A DNA stretch of 64,000 bases from Mesostigma viride (Eukaryota > Streptophyta > Mesostigmatophyceae > Mesostigmatales > Mesostigmataceae), in the NCBI GenBank assembly GCA_009746045.1, contig RPFO01000082.1, positions 1,624,276-1,688,275 on the forward strand. Reading direction: 5' to 3'. A program made the position numbers and the translations under genes. Numbering within the stretch: position 1 is the first letter of the stretch; each line of letters begins with the position of its first letter. Below are positions 21,601-33,897 of the stretch, piece by piece. Below the pieces are notes generated by a model. The model saw only the letters and a program-made list of their open reading frames with translations, searched no databases and was not told where the DNA came from.

Positions 21601-24600
21601 GCGTAGCAGCGTGTGCGTGCTATGGTCATGGTCCCGTATATTGTATAATAGTATATAGTGTATAGTAATTAGTTATGACTATGATCTCGTAAGCGGTTCG
21701 TTACTGCCCTTATCCAAGCTTTTGTGCCAACTTTTTTCTTTGTGCCTGGTATGGGTGGCATTTTTTCACCTTCGCCTCCCTGTGATGACATCGGCCCTCA
21801 CCCCCCACCGACTTCACCCCACCAACCAACAACACCAACCGCTGCCCTCACCCCCCCCTTGTCAGATGTACATCCTGCGCAAGACTCTGATGCACCGCGT
21901 GAAGGATGCGCTGGGCAAGCCGCCGACCACATACCTGGACGACCTGTACATCTGCTCGCTCTCCTCGCGCACGATGGTGTACAAGGGCCAGCTGATGGCG
22001 TCGCAGGTGCTGGGCTACTTCAAGGACCTGCAGCAGCCCGACTGCAAGGCGTTCATGGCGATGGTGCACAGCCGCTTCTCGACCAACACGTTCCCCTCGT
22101 GGGACCGCGCGCAGCCGATGCGCTTCATCGGCCACAACGGCGAGATCAACACGCTCAAGGGCAACTGCAACTGGATGCGCGCGCGAGAGGGCCTGCTCCA
22201 GTGCAAGTCGCTCAACCTGACCAAGCAGGAGCTCGAGCTTCTGCTCCCGATCGTCGAGAATGGGACGTCCGACAGCGGCAGCTACGACGCGGTGCTAGAG
22301 CTGCTGGTCATGTGCGGGCGCGAGCCGGCCGAGGCGATGATGATGATGATCCCCGAGGCCTGGCAGAACGACGAGTTCATGGACCCGGAGCGCAAGTCCT
22401 TCTACGAGTACTTCTCCAACCTGATGGAGCCCTGGGACGGGCCCGCGTTCGTGGGCTTCACCGACGGGAAGCAGCTGGGCGCGACGCTCGACCGCAATGG
22501 CCTTCGCCCGGGCCGGTACTACATCACCAAGTCGGGCAAGGTTGTCCTCGCGTCTGAGGTGGGCACAGTCGACATCCCGCCCGAGGAGGTGGCCCAGAAG
22601 GGGCGCCTGCGGCCCGGCAACATCTTCCTGGTCGACTTTGACAAGGGCCGCGTGGTCACGGATGCGGAGCTCAAGAAGGAGATCTGCTCGCGCCGCCCGT
22701 ACGGCCAGTGGGTGGAAAAGCAGAGCATCGACCTGAGTGACCTGGACGACGGCAAGGAGGGCGTGGGGGAGCGCGTGGGCGACACGAAGGAAAAGTTGGG
22801 GATCAACGGCCTGGTCCCCGAGCTGCGCACGTTCGGGTACTCGGTCGAGTCGCTCGAGATGCTGCTGCTCCCGATGGCGCAGGCGGCCACCGAGTCGCTC
22901 GGGTCGATGGGCAACGACACGCCGCTGGCGTTCATGAGCCAGCTGCCCAAGGGCGTGTTTGAGTACTTCAAGCAGCTGTTCGCGCAGGTTACCAACCCTC
23001 CCATTGACCCAATCCGTGAGAAGGTCGTGACCAGCCTCCAGTGCAACATCGGGCCCGAGGGCGACCTCACTGAGACGACAGAGCGGCAGGCGCACCGCCT
23101 GCGCCTCCACTCGCCCCTCGTTATGCGGAAGGAGATTGCGATCCTGCGCGAGGCACACTTCAGTGAGATCAAGGCGACCGTGATCGACTGCACGTTCCCT
23201 CTGGATGCAGGCCCCAAGGGCCTCGAGGCGGCCATCCGCCGCGTGTGCGAGGAGGTGGACCGCGCGATCAAGAGCGGGAAGACGATCATGGTGCTGTCCC
23301 ACCGCCAGGCGGGCCCCCAACGCGTGCCCATCCCCTCCCTGCTGGTCACGGGCGCGGTCCACCACCACACGGTGGCCAACCTGACGCGCACCCGTGTGGG
23401 CATTGTCGTGGAGGCGGGGGATGCTAGCGAGGTTCACCACTTCTGCACCCTCGTCGGGTTTGGCGCCGACGCCATCTGCCCCTACGTGGCCATCGAGGCC
23501 GCGCAGCGGCTGCTGCACGACGGGAAGATCAAGGGCAAGAAGGGCGAGGAGCCGCCCTCGCGCCTCTCGGTCACAAAGGCCTACCTCAAGGCAGCCGACA
23601 GCGGCATGCTCAAGGTGTTTGCCAAGATGGGCATCTCGACTCTCGCCTCGTACAAGGGCGCGCAGATCTTTGAGGCGGTCGGGCTGGGCCAGGACGTGAT
23701 GTCGCTCTGCTTTGTAGGCGCACCCTCGCGTCTTGGCGGCGTGTCCCTGGCCACCCTGGGGCGCGACGCGATCCGCCGGCACCAGTCGGCGTACCCCACC
23801 CGCAAGCCGAATGAGGAGACGACGGAGGCCATCGCGGTGCCCAACCCGGGAGACTACCACTTCCGGACGGGGCCTGAGACGGAGGTGCACATGAACGACC
23901 CCCGCGCCATCGCGCTGCTTCAGGACGCCACGCGCACGGACAGCGCTCAGGTGTTCAAGGAGTACAGCACGCTCCAGAACAGCCTGACCAAGAAGTGCAC
24001 GCTGCGGGGGATGCTGCGCTTCCGCACGGAGCACGTCCAGCCAGTCTCGCTCGAGGACGTGGAGCCGGCCAAGGAGATCGTCAAGCGCTTTGTCACGGGC
24101 GCCATGTCGTACGGGTCCATCAGCCTGGAGGCGCACACCAGCCTCGCGCGCGCCATGAACGCCATCGGCGGCAAGTCCAACACGGGTGAGGGCGGGGAAA
24201 ACCCGCGGCGCATCGAGCCGCTGTCGGACGGCAGCAGGAACCCCGAGCGGTCCGCCATCAAGCAGGTGGCCTCGGGGCGCTTTGGTGTCACGGCCTACTA
24301 CTTGACCAACGCGGACGAGCTCCAGATCAAGATGGCGCAGGGCGCCAAGCCCGGAGAGGGAGGGGAGTTGCCCGGCTACAAGGTCATCGGCGACATCGCG
24401 GTCACCCGCATGTCCACCCCCGGTGTGGGGCTCATCTCGCCCCCCCCCCACCACGATATCTACAGTATTGAGGATCTCGCTCAGCTCATCCACGACCTCA
24501 AGAACGCCAACCCGTCCGCGCGCGTGAGCGTGAAGCTGGTCAGCGAGAACGGGGTGGGCGTGGTCGCGTCCGGCGTGGTCAAGGGCCACGCGGACCACGT

Positions 24601-27600
24601 GCTCATCTCGGGCCATGATGGTGGCACCGGTGCGTCGCGCTGGACGGGCATCAAGAATGCGGGCCTCCCCTGGGAGCTGGGCCTGGCAGAGACGCACCAG
24701 ACGCTGGTCGCCAACGACCTGCGCGGCCGCACGGTGGTCCAGGTGGACGGTCAGCTCAAGACAGGCAAGGACGTGGTCATCGGCGCGCTGCTGGGCGCGG
24801 AGGAGTTTGGCTTCTCCACCACCCCGCTCATGACGCTCGGCTGCATCATGATGCGCAAGTGCCACACGAACACGTGCCCGGTGGGCATCGCGACGCAGGA
24901 CCCGGTCCTGCGCGCCAAGTTTGCGGGCGAGCCCGAGTCGGTCGTCAACTTCTTCTTCATGATCGCCGAGGAGGTGCGCGAGATCATGGCCAGCCTCGGT
25001 ATTACCAAGTTTGACGACATGGTCGGGCGCGCGGACCTGCTGGGCCCCGACACTGCCTACATGTCGGCGAATGAGAAGCTCAAGGATGTCGACCTGTCGG
25101 CGATCCTCACCCCCGCGGCGTCGCTGCGCCCCGGCGCGGCCCAGATCTGCGTGGAGAAGCAGGACCACGGGATTGACCTCGCGATGGACAAGGAGCTTAT
25201 CGCCGAGTGCCAGGTGGCGATCGAGAAGAAGATCCCTGTCTACCTGGAGAAGCGCGTCCAGAACATCAACCGTGTCGTCGGGACGATGCTCTCGCACGAG
25301 ATCACCAAGGCGCACGGCCTTGAGGCACTCCCCGACAACACGATCCACGTCAAGATGAACGGGAGCGCGGGCCAGTCGCTGGGCGCGTGGCTCGTCAAGG
25401 GTGTGACCCTCGAGGTTGAGGGCGACGCCAACGACTACGTCGGCAAGGGCCTCTCCGGCGGGCGCATCATCGTGTACCCGCCCAGTGAGTCCTCGTTCCC
25501 AGCTGAGGACAACATCATCATCGGCAACGTGGCCTGCTACGGCGCGACCGCGGGCGAGGCCTTCTTCAGCGGGATGGCCGCCGAGCGCTTCTGTGTGCGC
25601 AACTCCGGCGCAACTGCCGTCGTGGAAGGCGTCGGCGACCACGGGTGCGAGTACATGACGGGGGGCATCGCCGTCGTGCTGGGCTCTGTCGGCCGCAACT
25701 TTGCGGCGGGCATGTCCGGCGGGATCGCGTACGTGCTGGATGAGGGCGACTCCTTCCGCACCCGCTGCAACCTAGCCGATGTCGACCTGGACCCGGTCGC
25801 GGGCGACGACGTGGCCGTCCTCAAGTCCCTCATCCAGCGCCACCTTCGCTACACGGGGTCGGCGGTCGCCAAGCGCGTCCTGGCCAACTTCAACGCCTTC
25901 CTGCCCATGTTCATCAAGGTCTTCCCCAAGGACTACAAGGCCGTTCTCGCCGAGGCGGCGGCCGCCAAGGAGGCGGAGGCCAAGTCCCTCGTGGGCAAGG
26001 ACGCGTTTGAGGAGCTGAAGAAGATGGCGGGAGGGGATGCCAAGACGCCCAAGGAGGAGAAAATGCGGCCCGAGGTGCTGGCGGCGCACCGCCACATGGC
26101 GGCCAAGCCTCGCCCGACAGTCATGGAGAACCGGACTGCTGTCAAGCACCGCGGATTCATCGCGTACGAGCGCGAGCCGAGGGGCTACCGCCCCGCGGGC
26201 GATCGCATCAAGGACTGGAAGGAGGTGCTCGCGGTCGCCAGCAACGACAAGGAGCTCGCGCGGCGCGACGCGCTGCTGAACACGCAGTCGGCGCGCTGCA
26301 TGGATTGCGGCGTGCCCTTCTGCCACCAGACGCACACCGGCTGCCCGCTCGGGAACAAGATCCCTGAGTTCAACGAGCTCGTCCACCAGGGTCGGTGGAA
26401 GGATGCGTTCTATCGCCTCATGGAGACGAACAACTTCCCCGAGTTCACTGGCCGCGTGTGCCCCGCGCCCTGCGAGGGCAGCTGCGTGCTGGGCATCATC
26501 GAGAACCCCGTGACCATCAAGACAATGGAGTGCACGATCATCGACAAGGCGTACGAGGAGGGGTGGATGGTCCCCCGCCCGCCGCAGCACCGGACCGGCA
26601 AGAAGATCGCCATCGTCGGGTCGGGCCCGGCCGGCCTCGCCGCCGCCGACCAGCTCAACAAGGCCGGGCACAGCGTCACGGTTTACGAGCGGGCGGACCG
26701 CGTGGGCGGCCTCATGATGTACGGCGTGCCCAACATGAAGACGGACAAGGTCGAGGTCGTGCAGCGGCGCGTGGACATCATGGCGGCAGAGGGGATCAAG
26801 TTCGTGACGGGCGCCCACATCGGTGCGGAGGGGCACCCGAGTCTGACCGACCTGCACGCGGCGCACGACGCCCTTCTGCTGGCGACTGGCGCCACCAAGC
26901 CGCGGGACCTCCCGGTCCCTGGGCGTGACCTCAAGGGGGTCCACTTTGCAATGGAGTTCCTGACCGCGAACACCAAGTCGCTCCTCGACTCGGGCCTCAA
27001 GGACGGCAAGTACATCACCGCGTCGGGCAAGAACGTGGTCGTGATTGGCGGCGGCGACACAGGCACGGACTGCATCGGCACCAGCGTACGTCACGGCGCC
27101 AAGCAGGTGGTAAACCTGGAGCTGCTCGCGCAGCCCCCCGCCACGCGCGCCCCCAACAACCCCTGGCCGCAGTGGCCGCGCATCTTCCGCACGGACTATG
27201 GCCACCAGGAGGCGGTTCATGTCTTCGGGAAGGACCCGCGCACGTATGAGGTCCTGACCAAGGAGTTCATCTCGGACGGCCAAGGCAACGTGAAGGGCGT
27301 CAAGACGGTCCAGGTCGCGTGGAAGAATGACCCCAAGACGGGCCGCCCGGCGATGGAGGAGGTGGCCGGGTCGGAGCGGGTCATCGAGGCCGACCTGGTC
27401 CTCCTGGCCATGGGCTTCCTGGGCCCAGAGCAGGGCCTAGTGGAGAAGCTGGGCCTGGAGACGGACGCGCGCAGCAACTTCAAGGCGGATGACCAGCGGT
27501 ACTCGACGAGCGTGCCGCGAGTGTTTGCGGCGGGCGACTGCCGGCGCGGGCAGAGCCTGGTCGTGTGGGCGATCGCTGAGGGGCGCAAGGCGGCCGCGTC

Positions 27601-27709
27601 GATTGACAAGTACCTGATGAAGGGCGAGGGCGCGCTGGAGGCGGAGGACCAGCATGAGCTGTGGATGGGCCACAACAGCCCGGCCAAGGCGGCGCAGGCC
27701 ACCGTGTGA
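18682..27709 (+). CDS. GLT1: NADH-dependent glutamate synthase (GOGAT), six exons, probably plastid-targeted
   Basis: It catalyses glutamine + 2-oxoglutarate + NADH to two glutamates, the second step of GS/GOGAT ammonium assimilation. Exons: 18682-19065, 19206-19253, 19379-19501, 20437-20599, 21332-21402, 21866-27709. All introns are GT-AG and phases agree, giving 2210 residues, close to plant NADH-GOGAT. Residues 1-116 are Ser/Ala/Arg-rich (transit peptide/propeptide). Cys117 (DSCGVGF) is the expected N-terminal nucleophile of the class II amidotransferase domain, with HRGACGCE and NTGDGAG following. The central and FMN synthase domains include [13 protein letters not shown] and the 3Fe-4S ligands Cys1256, Cys1262 and Cys1267 ([15 protein letters not shown]). 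The beta-subunit-like part has Cys1741, 1744, 1748 and 1754, the FAD loop GSGPAG near 1848 and the nucleotide loop GGGDTG near 1991. The start is chosen at GCCACCATG. All five introns fall in the first 790 coding bases; the last exon is 5.8 kb. Confidence 0.96.
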
Positions 27710-28869
27710 GGCGCTTGATGCATGTGCTCCACCCTTGCGCAGTAAGCCATTCAGCAGGCATGGCAGTGCTGGTTGCCGGGGAGTGAGGAGGTCCAGCACA
27801 CGCCTCCTTTGGGAGCCGCTGCGGGGGGGGAGTTGGAACCGTGTGACGGTGTTTCGATTGGGAGCCAGGTTTTCATTTTGGAACCGCCCAGTGTACCGTG
27901 TCGTGTGGCGGTTTGTGAGCGCTGCCTTTTGACCATGGAGGTGTGTGGCAACGCGTTAACCTCGGGCGACGTGCTGTGATGGATGGATGCTTTTTTTAGC
28001 GTGAAGGCATGCTTGCCTGAGATGAGTGTAAGGACTTCCAAGCATGGCTGGAGCTCTGGTTACTAGCCTGGCTGGCATGGAGGTGTCTGCGTGCCGGGCC
28101 ACTTCGATGTCTACAGTTGGGGCTGTGGGCCTTATCTGTGTTCAAGGTAGCTCGTAGTTGCCTTGTGATTTTCAAGGGACACTGGGGCCAAGGACAGTGT
28201 GTGGGTGGCCAAGAGGTTGGCACTTGTAGGCCATTTTTTATCTGAGCGCCCCCGCCCTCATTGTAAAAATTCGTCTTTTTGTTTCTTATTTGCTGCCCGT
28301 GTATTCCCCGGCCACTGTGTGCATAGGCCGCCATGTCCACTCCTTCACTGCATTTGAGTACCTAGTTTAGTTGGCAATGTATCATCGAGATAGTACTTTT
28401 GTGTGCATGCATCCCTATGGGGCGTGCCGCGGATGAATTCTAGCGTGCTGCAAGTTTTGTGTAGGCTTATGTGACACGAAGACTTGTATCAGTTCCACCT
28501 CCAGAGGTGATGGCCAAGCTAGCATTTGATTCACTATTGAATTTAGTGCAAGTTGTGTGCCCCTGATGGTGGTGGCAAATAACTGTGCCGATATTGAAGA
28601 CTTCGCATGAAGTAAGTAATGTGAAGACTACGTGAATACCAATGTGGGCCCTTCGGGCGGGCTTAGGACTGGCCAACCAGGTAGACACCTCCTATGGCAG
28701 GGTCCCCTTGTCCTGTCGCAAGCCAAGTGTTGGGAAACTGCGCGCCCCCCGCAACGCAACGTGGCGCGACCCGGACCTATGTGACACAATCGCTTGAGGA
28801 TGCAGGGCTTCTGGGACTATCTGTACCCGGCGCCCGGATGATAGACAAGGAGACATGGGCTGCTGTCTG
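27710..28869 (+). other. GOGAT 3' flank, no gene
   Basis: No coding signal is seen. TGTAA, the common chlorophyte polyadenylation signal, occurs at 28027-28031 and 28262-28266, about 320 and 555 bases after the stop. Either could end the transcript; this is inference from the motif alone. Confidence 0.35.
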
Positions 28870-29215
28870 TGATAAGCACCTTCCTGATGGGGCACACGTT
28901 CGTGAGTACCGGGAGGACCAGGACTGTGAATAAGTCCTGCTTTCCCAGCCTGCCCAGTGGCTTGTGCCAGCGGTACTGGCAAAGAGCGTGCCGGGCGAGG
29001 GAGATGCGGTGGTCGACATCGTCTGCGCAGCTGGGGAGCATGCTGCGTAGCAGCTTGACGCGGTTTCGGTACTGGACGCGAGAGGGCTCCGTCAAGGAGA
29101 AAGAGGTCATGCAGGCAGGTGGGCAAGCCCGACTGCCAGGGTCTCAGCTAGTCTTCCTGCTGACCTCGAGCCCAACCACCCGAGGCTCAACAGCCAGGCA
29201 GTCTAGCCATGTCTG
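28870..29215 (-). pseudogene. Highly diverged LINE reverse-transcriptase fragment, separate family
   Basis: Minus-strand reading gives QTWLDCLAVEPRVVGLEVS, then RVKLLRSMLPSCADDVDHRI and FTVLVLPVLT. This matches the order QTWLDCLGLEARAVGLEIS ... KLLGSWLPDTADDVDTRI ... FKVLVLTVLT of the main LINE, but with low identity and broken frames. It is the remains of an older or different LINE family. Confidence 0.6.
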
Positions 29216-29467
29216 GACGTCATCGAACAGCGGTGAATTGTTGCGGCTCGGTTCTCTACCGCCTCCTCTACCTAACCCGCGTCTAACAGTACCTAAGTTA
29301 GTGAGGCCGTTTCTAACTACACCTTGGGCGAAAGACGGACGTGACGAACCTGATCTCAATGCGTTAACATATGTATGTTTATAATATGCCATTAGCCATT
29401 CAAACCAAGACCCGTTTACTCCAGGATATCGAAGGTAACACCTAAACTGCCATGACCCTAGCTATTA
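29216..29467. other. Unassigned spacer
   Basis: No gene or repeat was recognised between the decayed RT fragment and the next LINE tail. Confidence 0.4.
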
Positions 29468-29900
29468 TAAAATTAAATTAAATTAAATTATAACATGCCT
29501 CCGTTGGGAGATCATGTAGCACATATTCCATGATGGATGGGGTGGAGGAAGCCGCGTAATCGAACGATCCTAACTCTAAGCTATCTAGTCTAGAAAATCC
29601 TAACTACACTACTCATCAAAACGCCGCCTCCGCTTGGGGGGAGGGGGCTTGCCCACAGGGTCGGGCGTGTGAGCCTTGACAATCCTCTTCCACCTCGTCT
29701 TGTCCTGCATGGCAGTCCAAAGACGGGAGAGAGAGTGGATGCGGTGGTCAAACTGGGCTGGGACCACTAGGTCGTCCAGCAACATCTGGACGTAGGTCGT
29801 GACAGGTTTCCCTACCCTTTTGGGAATGCCCTCGGGGCCAGGCCAGGTCAGAATGCACATGCCGCCCTGGCTGGCGGCCAAGCCGCTGGGGGCCTGCCCT
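29468..29900 (-). mobile_element. 5'-truncated LINE 3' end
   Basis: An AATTT-type tail (29468-29490), hairpin CTCCGTTGGGAG and 3' UTR precede (in minus sense, follow) the last 80-90 codons of ORF2: TWPGPEGIPKRVGKPVTTYV to KRRRRFDE, stop at 29609. The copy is little diverged and was truncated at about 29900. Confidence 0.75.
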
Positions 29901-30080
29901 AGCTATATGTGTTACAAGTCATAACACACGCCGAGTGCCAACCCGATGGCCGGTAAAAATTATAACATTTCAGTGGTTTTCCATTTGCGGGTATTTCCTC
30001 GTAAATGGTGGGAGAGCGATCGCAGCAATGGTGCTCACCACTAGACACTCCCGGCCAGTTAGGCTAGAAACACACGCCCT
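29901..30080. other. Unassigned spacer
   Basis: Nothing recognised. It separates a LINE tail from repeat X. Confidence 0.3.
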
Positions 30081-30297
30081 GATCAAGCATGCTGTTTCCG
30101 GCCCCACCGTCTAGGTCATCTAGTCGCTCCACACGTAAGCCAGCCATAATTTCAATGCACAAGGATACACATTTCCATCACCATTCATCTTCATCATCCT
30201 GAACGACTCGAAAACGCGGAAAAGATAACGGCAGGCTCGAGCTACCATGGTCCGGATTCTCCCGATTTCTGGCCTGCGCTGGTTGTCTCTTTGATAA
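30081..30297 (-). repeat. Repeat X, reference copy without internal insertions
   Basis: This copy runs uninterrupted from GATCAAGCATGCTG to GCGCTGGTTGTCTCTTTGAT and shows the empty sites for the insertions found in the copies at 1-370, 5610-6545 and 6898-7038. Its minus strand has a short frame (MVARACRYL... to a stop near 30120). Function is unknown. Confidence 0.65.
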
Positions 30298-32277
30298 CAT
30301 GTCTCCGTTGGGAGATCATGTAGCACATATTCCAGGTTGGATGGGTGGTGTGGAGGAAGCCGCGTAATCGAACTAACCTAACTCTAAGCTATATCTAGTC
30401 TAGAAAAGCCTATCTACGCTACTCATCAAAACGGCTCCTCCGTTTGGGGGGAGGCGGCTTGCCCACAGGGGCTGGCGTGTGCGCCTTGACAATCTTCTTC
30501 CACCGCGTCTTGTCTTGCATGGCAGTCCAAAGACGGGAGAGAGAGTGGATGCGGTACTCAAACTGGGCTGGGACCACTAGGTCGTCCAGCAACATCTGGG
30601 TATAGGTCATGGCATGTTTCCCTACCTTTTTAGGAATGTTCTTGGGGCCAGGCCAGGTCAAAATGTGCCGCCCCGGTTGGCCGAGCCGCTGGGGACCGGC
30701 CAGACCAAGGGCGGTGTCGACCTGGCTGGTGCGAGCAAGATGTCCTACAAATGCTATCCTACGCTGTCTAATCTCGTCCGAAATACGCGGCATACCGTGA
30801 TACAAAGACTCTAAGGACCTACGCTGAGAAAACCCGACATTCAGGACCTGTCGGAGCATCCGGGTGACCGTGCCGTCTAGCTTGGCTGCCAGTGTTGCCG
30901 TGAGTGTCCATGCCTCGGCGCCATACGTGAGCACCGTGAGGACGAGGACCTTGAAGAGCATGCGCTTGCGGTGCTCGTCCAGGCCCTTGGAGCGCCAGTA
31001 GGTGTTGAGCGAACGGAGCTTGGCCCAGGAAAGGCCGATGCGGGTGTCCACATCGTCGGCAGTGTCCGGAAGCCAACTCCCCAACAGCTTGAAGCGGTCG
31101 CGGAGTGGGACCTCCGTCCCGTCTAGCAGGCGCGGCAGCGGTGGGCGACTGGAGGCCCCGATCACCATCGCCTCAGTTTTGACACTAATCTCCAACCCCA
31201 CCGCCCTCGCCTCCAGGCCCAGACAGTCCAGCCAGGTCTGAATGTGCTCGGGGCGCGCGATGAGGGTGGTGTCGTCCGCATAAATCAGGTCAGCCAGGCG
31301 GTAACCCGTGCTAACCCCGCCGTGCCCACGCTCGTTAAGGATCATCCAAGCCTGGCTCGAACCCCTTAAGAGCAGTAAAGCGCGCACGTGCCTGGCGCAT
31401 GACGTGGTCCACGACAATAATGAACAGGTATGGAGACAGGACACAACCTTGCCACACCCCGTGGTGAAGGGGGAATGGTGGGGTGGTGCCTTCCGCAGTC
31501 CGCACTACTGCCTGTGAGCCCTCATACAGTCGGCGAATGGCAGCAATAAACGCTGGTGGCACGCGGTCCAGAGCTAGGATGGCCCAAAGAGCCTCCCAGA
31601 GGACCGTGTCAAAGGCCTTGATATAGTCAACAAAAATGAGGACCAGCGGCAAACTGTCAGGGGGAAGGCGACGCACCTCCTCCATCAACCGGCGCGCGAC
31701 AAACACAGCCATGACAGTGTTACGACCACTACGGAAACCCATCTGAGACTCACCCAGGTGTGGGTCCAGCGCGGCGCGGAGCCTGTGCAGCATCATGCGC
31801 ATGAAGACCTTCAGCGCGGCGCTCTGGAGGCAGACACCCCGGTAGTTACCGGGGTCAGCAGCAGAGCCCTTCTTGTACAGCATGACGCGGATGGCCGTCT
31901 GCCACTCAGCAGGCGGAGGCTCGTCAGAGAGCAGGACACGGTTGCAGAACGCCAGCAGAAGATCCCTAACCGCCAGATCAGGGGTCTTCAGCTCAGCAGA
32001 AAGGTGGTCGGCACCGACCGCCGCATCGTACCGCAGGCGGGCAAGGGCGCCGTCCAATTCCTCCAAAGTGAAGGGGTGGACGACGTCGTTGGTGGCAAGG
32101 CAGCCCTCCTTCAAGGCGGGGACTTGGTAGTCCGCGGCCGAGGAGGGGGGCGCTGGTGGCGGCGGGGGTCCGGCGACCCCGAGGCGGGCGGCCGTCTCGG
32201 GGTGAAGCGGCGGGGGGGGGGCGCGAGCCCCACCGGTCAAGGAAACATTGTGGGCCAACCAGCGGTCAAGGCTTGAT
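30298..32277 (-). mobile_element. LINE copy, 5'-truncated within ORF2
   Basis: The 3' end lies at about 30298 next to repeat X, and the 5' truncation at about 32277, just after LDRWLAHNVSL of the linker. The endonuclease and ORF1 are absent. The copy lacks the AATTT tail seen elsewhere. Confidence 0.8.
30419..32277 (-). pseudogene. LINE ORF2 fragment: reverse transcriptase with one frameshift
   Basis: The RT domain is nearly complete: GNYRGVCLQSA, MGFRSGRNT, FVDYIKAFDTV, PLHHGVWQGCVLSPYLF and LIYADDTTLIARPEHIQ, then LLGSWLPDTADDVDTRI, LTYGAEAWTL and the final KRRSRFDE (stop at 30419). One added base near 31341 splits it into two frames (31335-32277 and 30419-31444). A three-base deletion (Leu-Leu to Leu) at about 31990 keeps the frame. 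Confidence 0.85.
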
Positions 32278-32789
32278 GGCCGGTAGGACGTGCATAATTT
32301 GATCACTAACGGTCCAACTTTGCTCGGGCCGACATGGCCCTCGCACACAGATGCACGCTGGTCCACTACATCTTACACGAAGGATATAAGGACCACTACT
32401 AAAGTACGCGGCGCGGCGCCAAATGCACCTATGCACCGAGGTACCGTGCATGGCACACAACAAGGTTCCAATCAACATTGTCCACCGGTACGAGCTACAC
32501 GTAAACCTAGGAACAACTGAGGCAAAGGACCTGATTTACGTCCGTAACGGTAGCAGATTGTTACGCGTCGTAACATGAATATTCTGCGCTGACAGCGGCC
32601 AGGTCCAGCGCGCCGAGCTGCAGCCACCCGAAATTTCTCAAGCGTTAGTCGAGCATGCCAGTCCACCATGGGCCCGTCGCCCTCAGCCTGAGTTGCCGGA
32701 TCACATAAGAACACATGCACCCATGACACGATGAGCTAGCGCCGGAGCTCACTGCTGCCGACCTTCCACGTTTTCTTGTTCCCCTCCAG
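32278..32789. other. Unassigned sequence after the LINE truncation point
   Basis: No convincing gene. It may be host sequence separated from its neighbours by the LINE insertion. Confidence 0.3.
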
Positions 32790-33026
32790 GAACTCGATGT
32801 CGACGACATTTTTTTGCTCATGGAGGCTGTGTACGTGTGGAACTGTGAGAGCGTCTCCACACCCAGCCGTGCACGCCTACGCTTCCCCAATGACGATATG
32901 TTAGAGTACCCGCCGCCCTCCATTTGCACGTACTGCATTCTCCCCCGCGCCACATACTATCTTTCGACCTTCAGCACATTCAACCTGCACAGCAAACTCC
33001 TCGGCCGTCCCGACATTGAGAATTAA
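32790..33026 (+). CDS. Candidate orphan terminal exon, unknown protein
   Basis: After a strong pyrimidine tract and acceptor (CTTGTTCCCCTCCAG, ending 32789), an open frame begins ELDVDDIFLLMEAVYVWN and runs 78 codons to TAA at 33026. It contains a Cys-x-x-Cys pair (CTYC). The composition resembles coding sequence more than the flanks do. I see no upstream exon; a LINE insertion ends only 500 bases before it, so the rest of the gene may be displaced or lost. It could also be chance. Confidence 0.3.
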   Translation, partial: ELDVDDIFLLMEAVYVWNCESVSTPSRARLRFPNDDMLEYPPPSICTYCILPRATYYLSTFSTFNLHSKLLGRPDIEN

Positions 33027-33474
33027 CCACCCATCGTGATCCCAGGGAGTTTTCTTCTGGAGGGTAAATTAATGCAATGTTTCAACTTAGAATTTCGTAA
33101 GTGGAAAGAGAGCTGACAAGGTGAAAGGGGCTTGATGTCGGTGCCAAGCATTGAGAGGAGCATCAAATCAACCTCAGCACGGAAATCAGCATTATGGAGG
33201 CTTGGACATGATACAGACACACTCTTCATCTTGTGCTTTCATACTCATTCCAACATTGTATGGTGCTCTGTGGCATCTCTGCCTTTGCGCATGCACTCAA
33301 GACATCTCAATGGTCCTAAGCTGTCAAAGATAAATGTACGGACAACAAGTCAATGGTCTTAGATGTACAAGTGGATAATTGTATAACAACTCTTGTCAAT
33401 ATCTGAAATTACTTTGCAGCAGCACAAGGCAAGGGCAGCACACATGCACGGGGTTGCCCTGCAAAGCACATTCG

Positions 33475-33897
33475 TCAAGTTCCATGATCCAAACCAAGGA
33501 GAGCTGCTGCCGCCGCCTTCCAGTCCCCTTGCATCATGTGCTGAGATACCCTGGACGCCCGGGATTCCATGGAGCTCAAATCCTCATGGCCTTTGAGCAC
33601 CCTACCCCGAGAATCTAACCCTGCAGCGATGAATTCACTGTCGTCATCTCCAGTTCCATCATGTGTCCCTGTGGCAGTATCCCAGGCGGCTAGTTCCTTG
33701 TCAAGTGACTCTTTCTTTTCGCTAGGTTCTGCTTCCTTTCCATCGTCCATGCAAGCTCTGGCCGATGTTCTCTTTCTCTGAATCCAAACCAGCGACAGAG
33801 CTCCAGGGCGCGTGCATCGCAGCCGCTTTTGTATGTTCGGTGCAGGGTGCAGGTTGGAGCAGCATGTCAAGCCTCGTACGGAAGTGGCTGGCGCCAT
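33475..33897 (-). CDS. Hypothetical small protein
   Basis: A 140-codon frame starts MAPATSVRGLTCC at an ATG with a good context (ATCATGG). It is rich in charged residues in the middle (KKESLDKELAAWDTATGTHD, DDDSEFIAAGLD) and ends with an Ala-rich helix-like stretch (WKAAAAALLGLDHGT). No family recognised. Conservation or transcripts would be needed to accept it. Confidence 0.3.
   Translation of the reverse strand: MAPATSVRGLTCCSNLHPAPNIQKRLRCTRPGALSLVWIQRKRTSARACMDDGKEAEPSEKKESLDKELAAWDTATGTHDGTGDDDSEFIAAGLDSRGRVLKGHEDLSSMESRASRVSQHMMQGDWKAAAAALLGLDHGT

Noticed and set aside
22295-25642. 1115-codon minus-strand open frame
   Set aside because: It lies entirely antisense to the long GOGAT exon. 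Its composition follows from the GC-rich third positions of the real gene, and no domain is recognisable.
25772-27283. 503-codon minus-strand open frame
   Set aside because: Also an antisense shadow of GOGAT, over the beta-subunit-like part.
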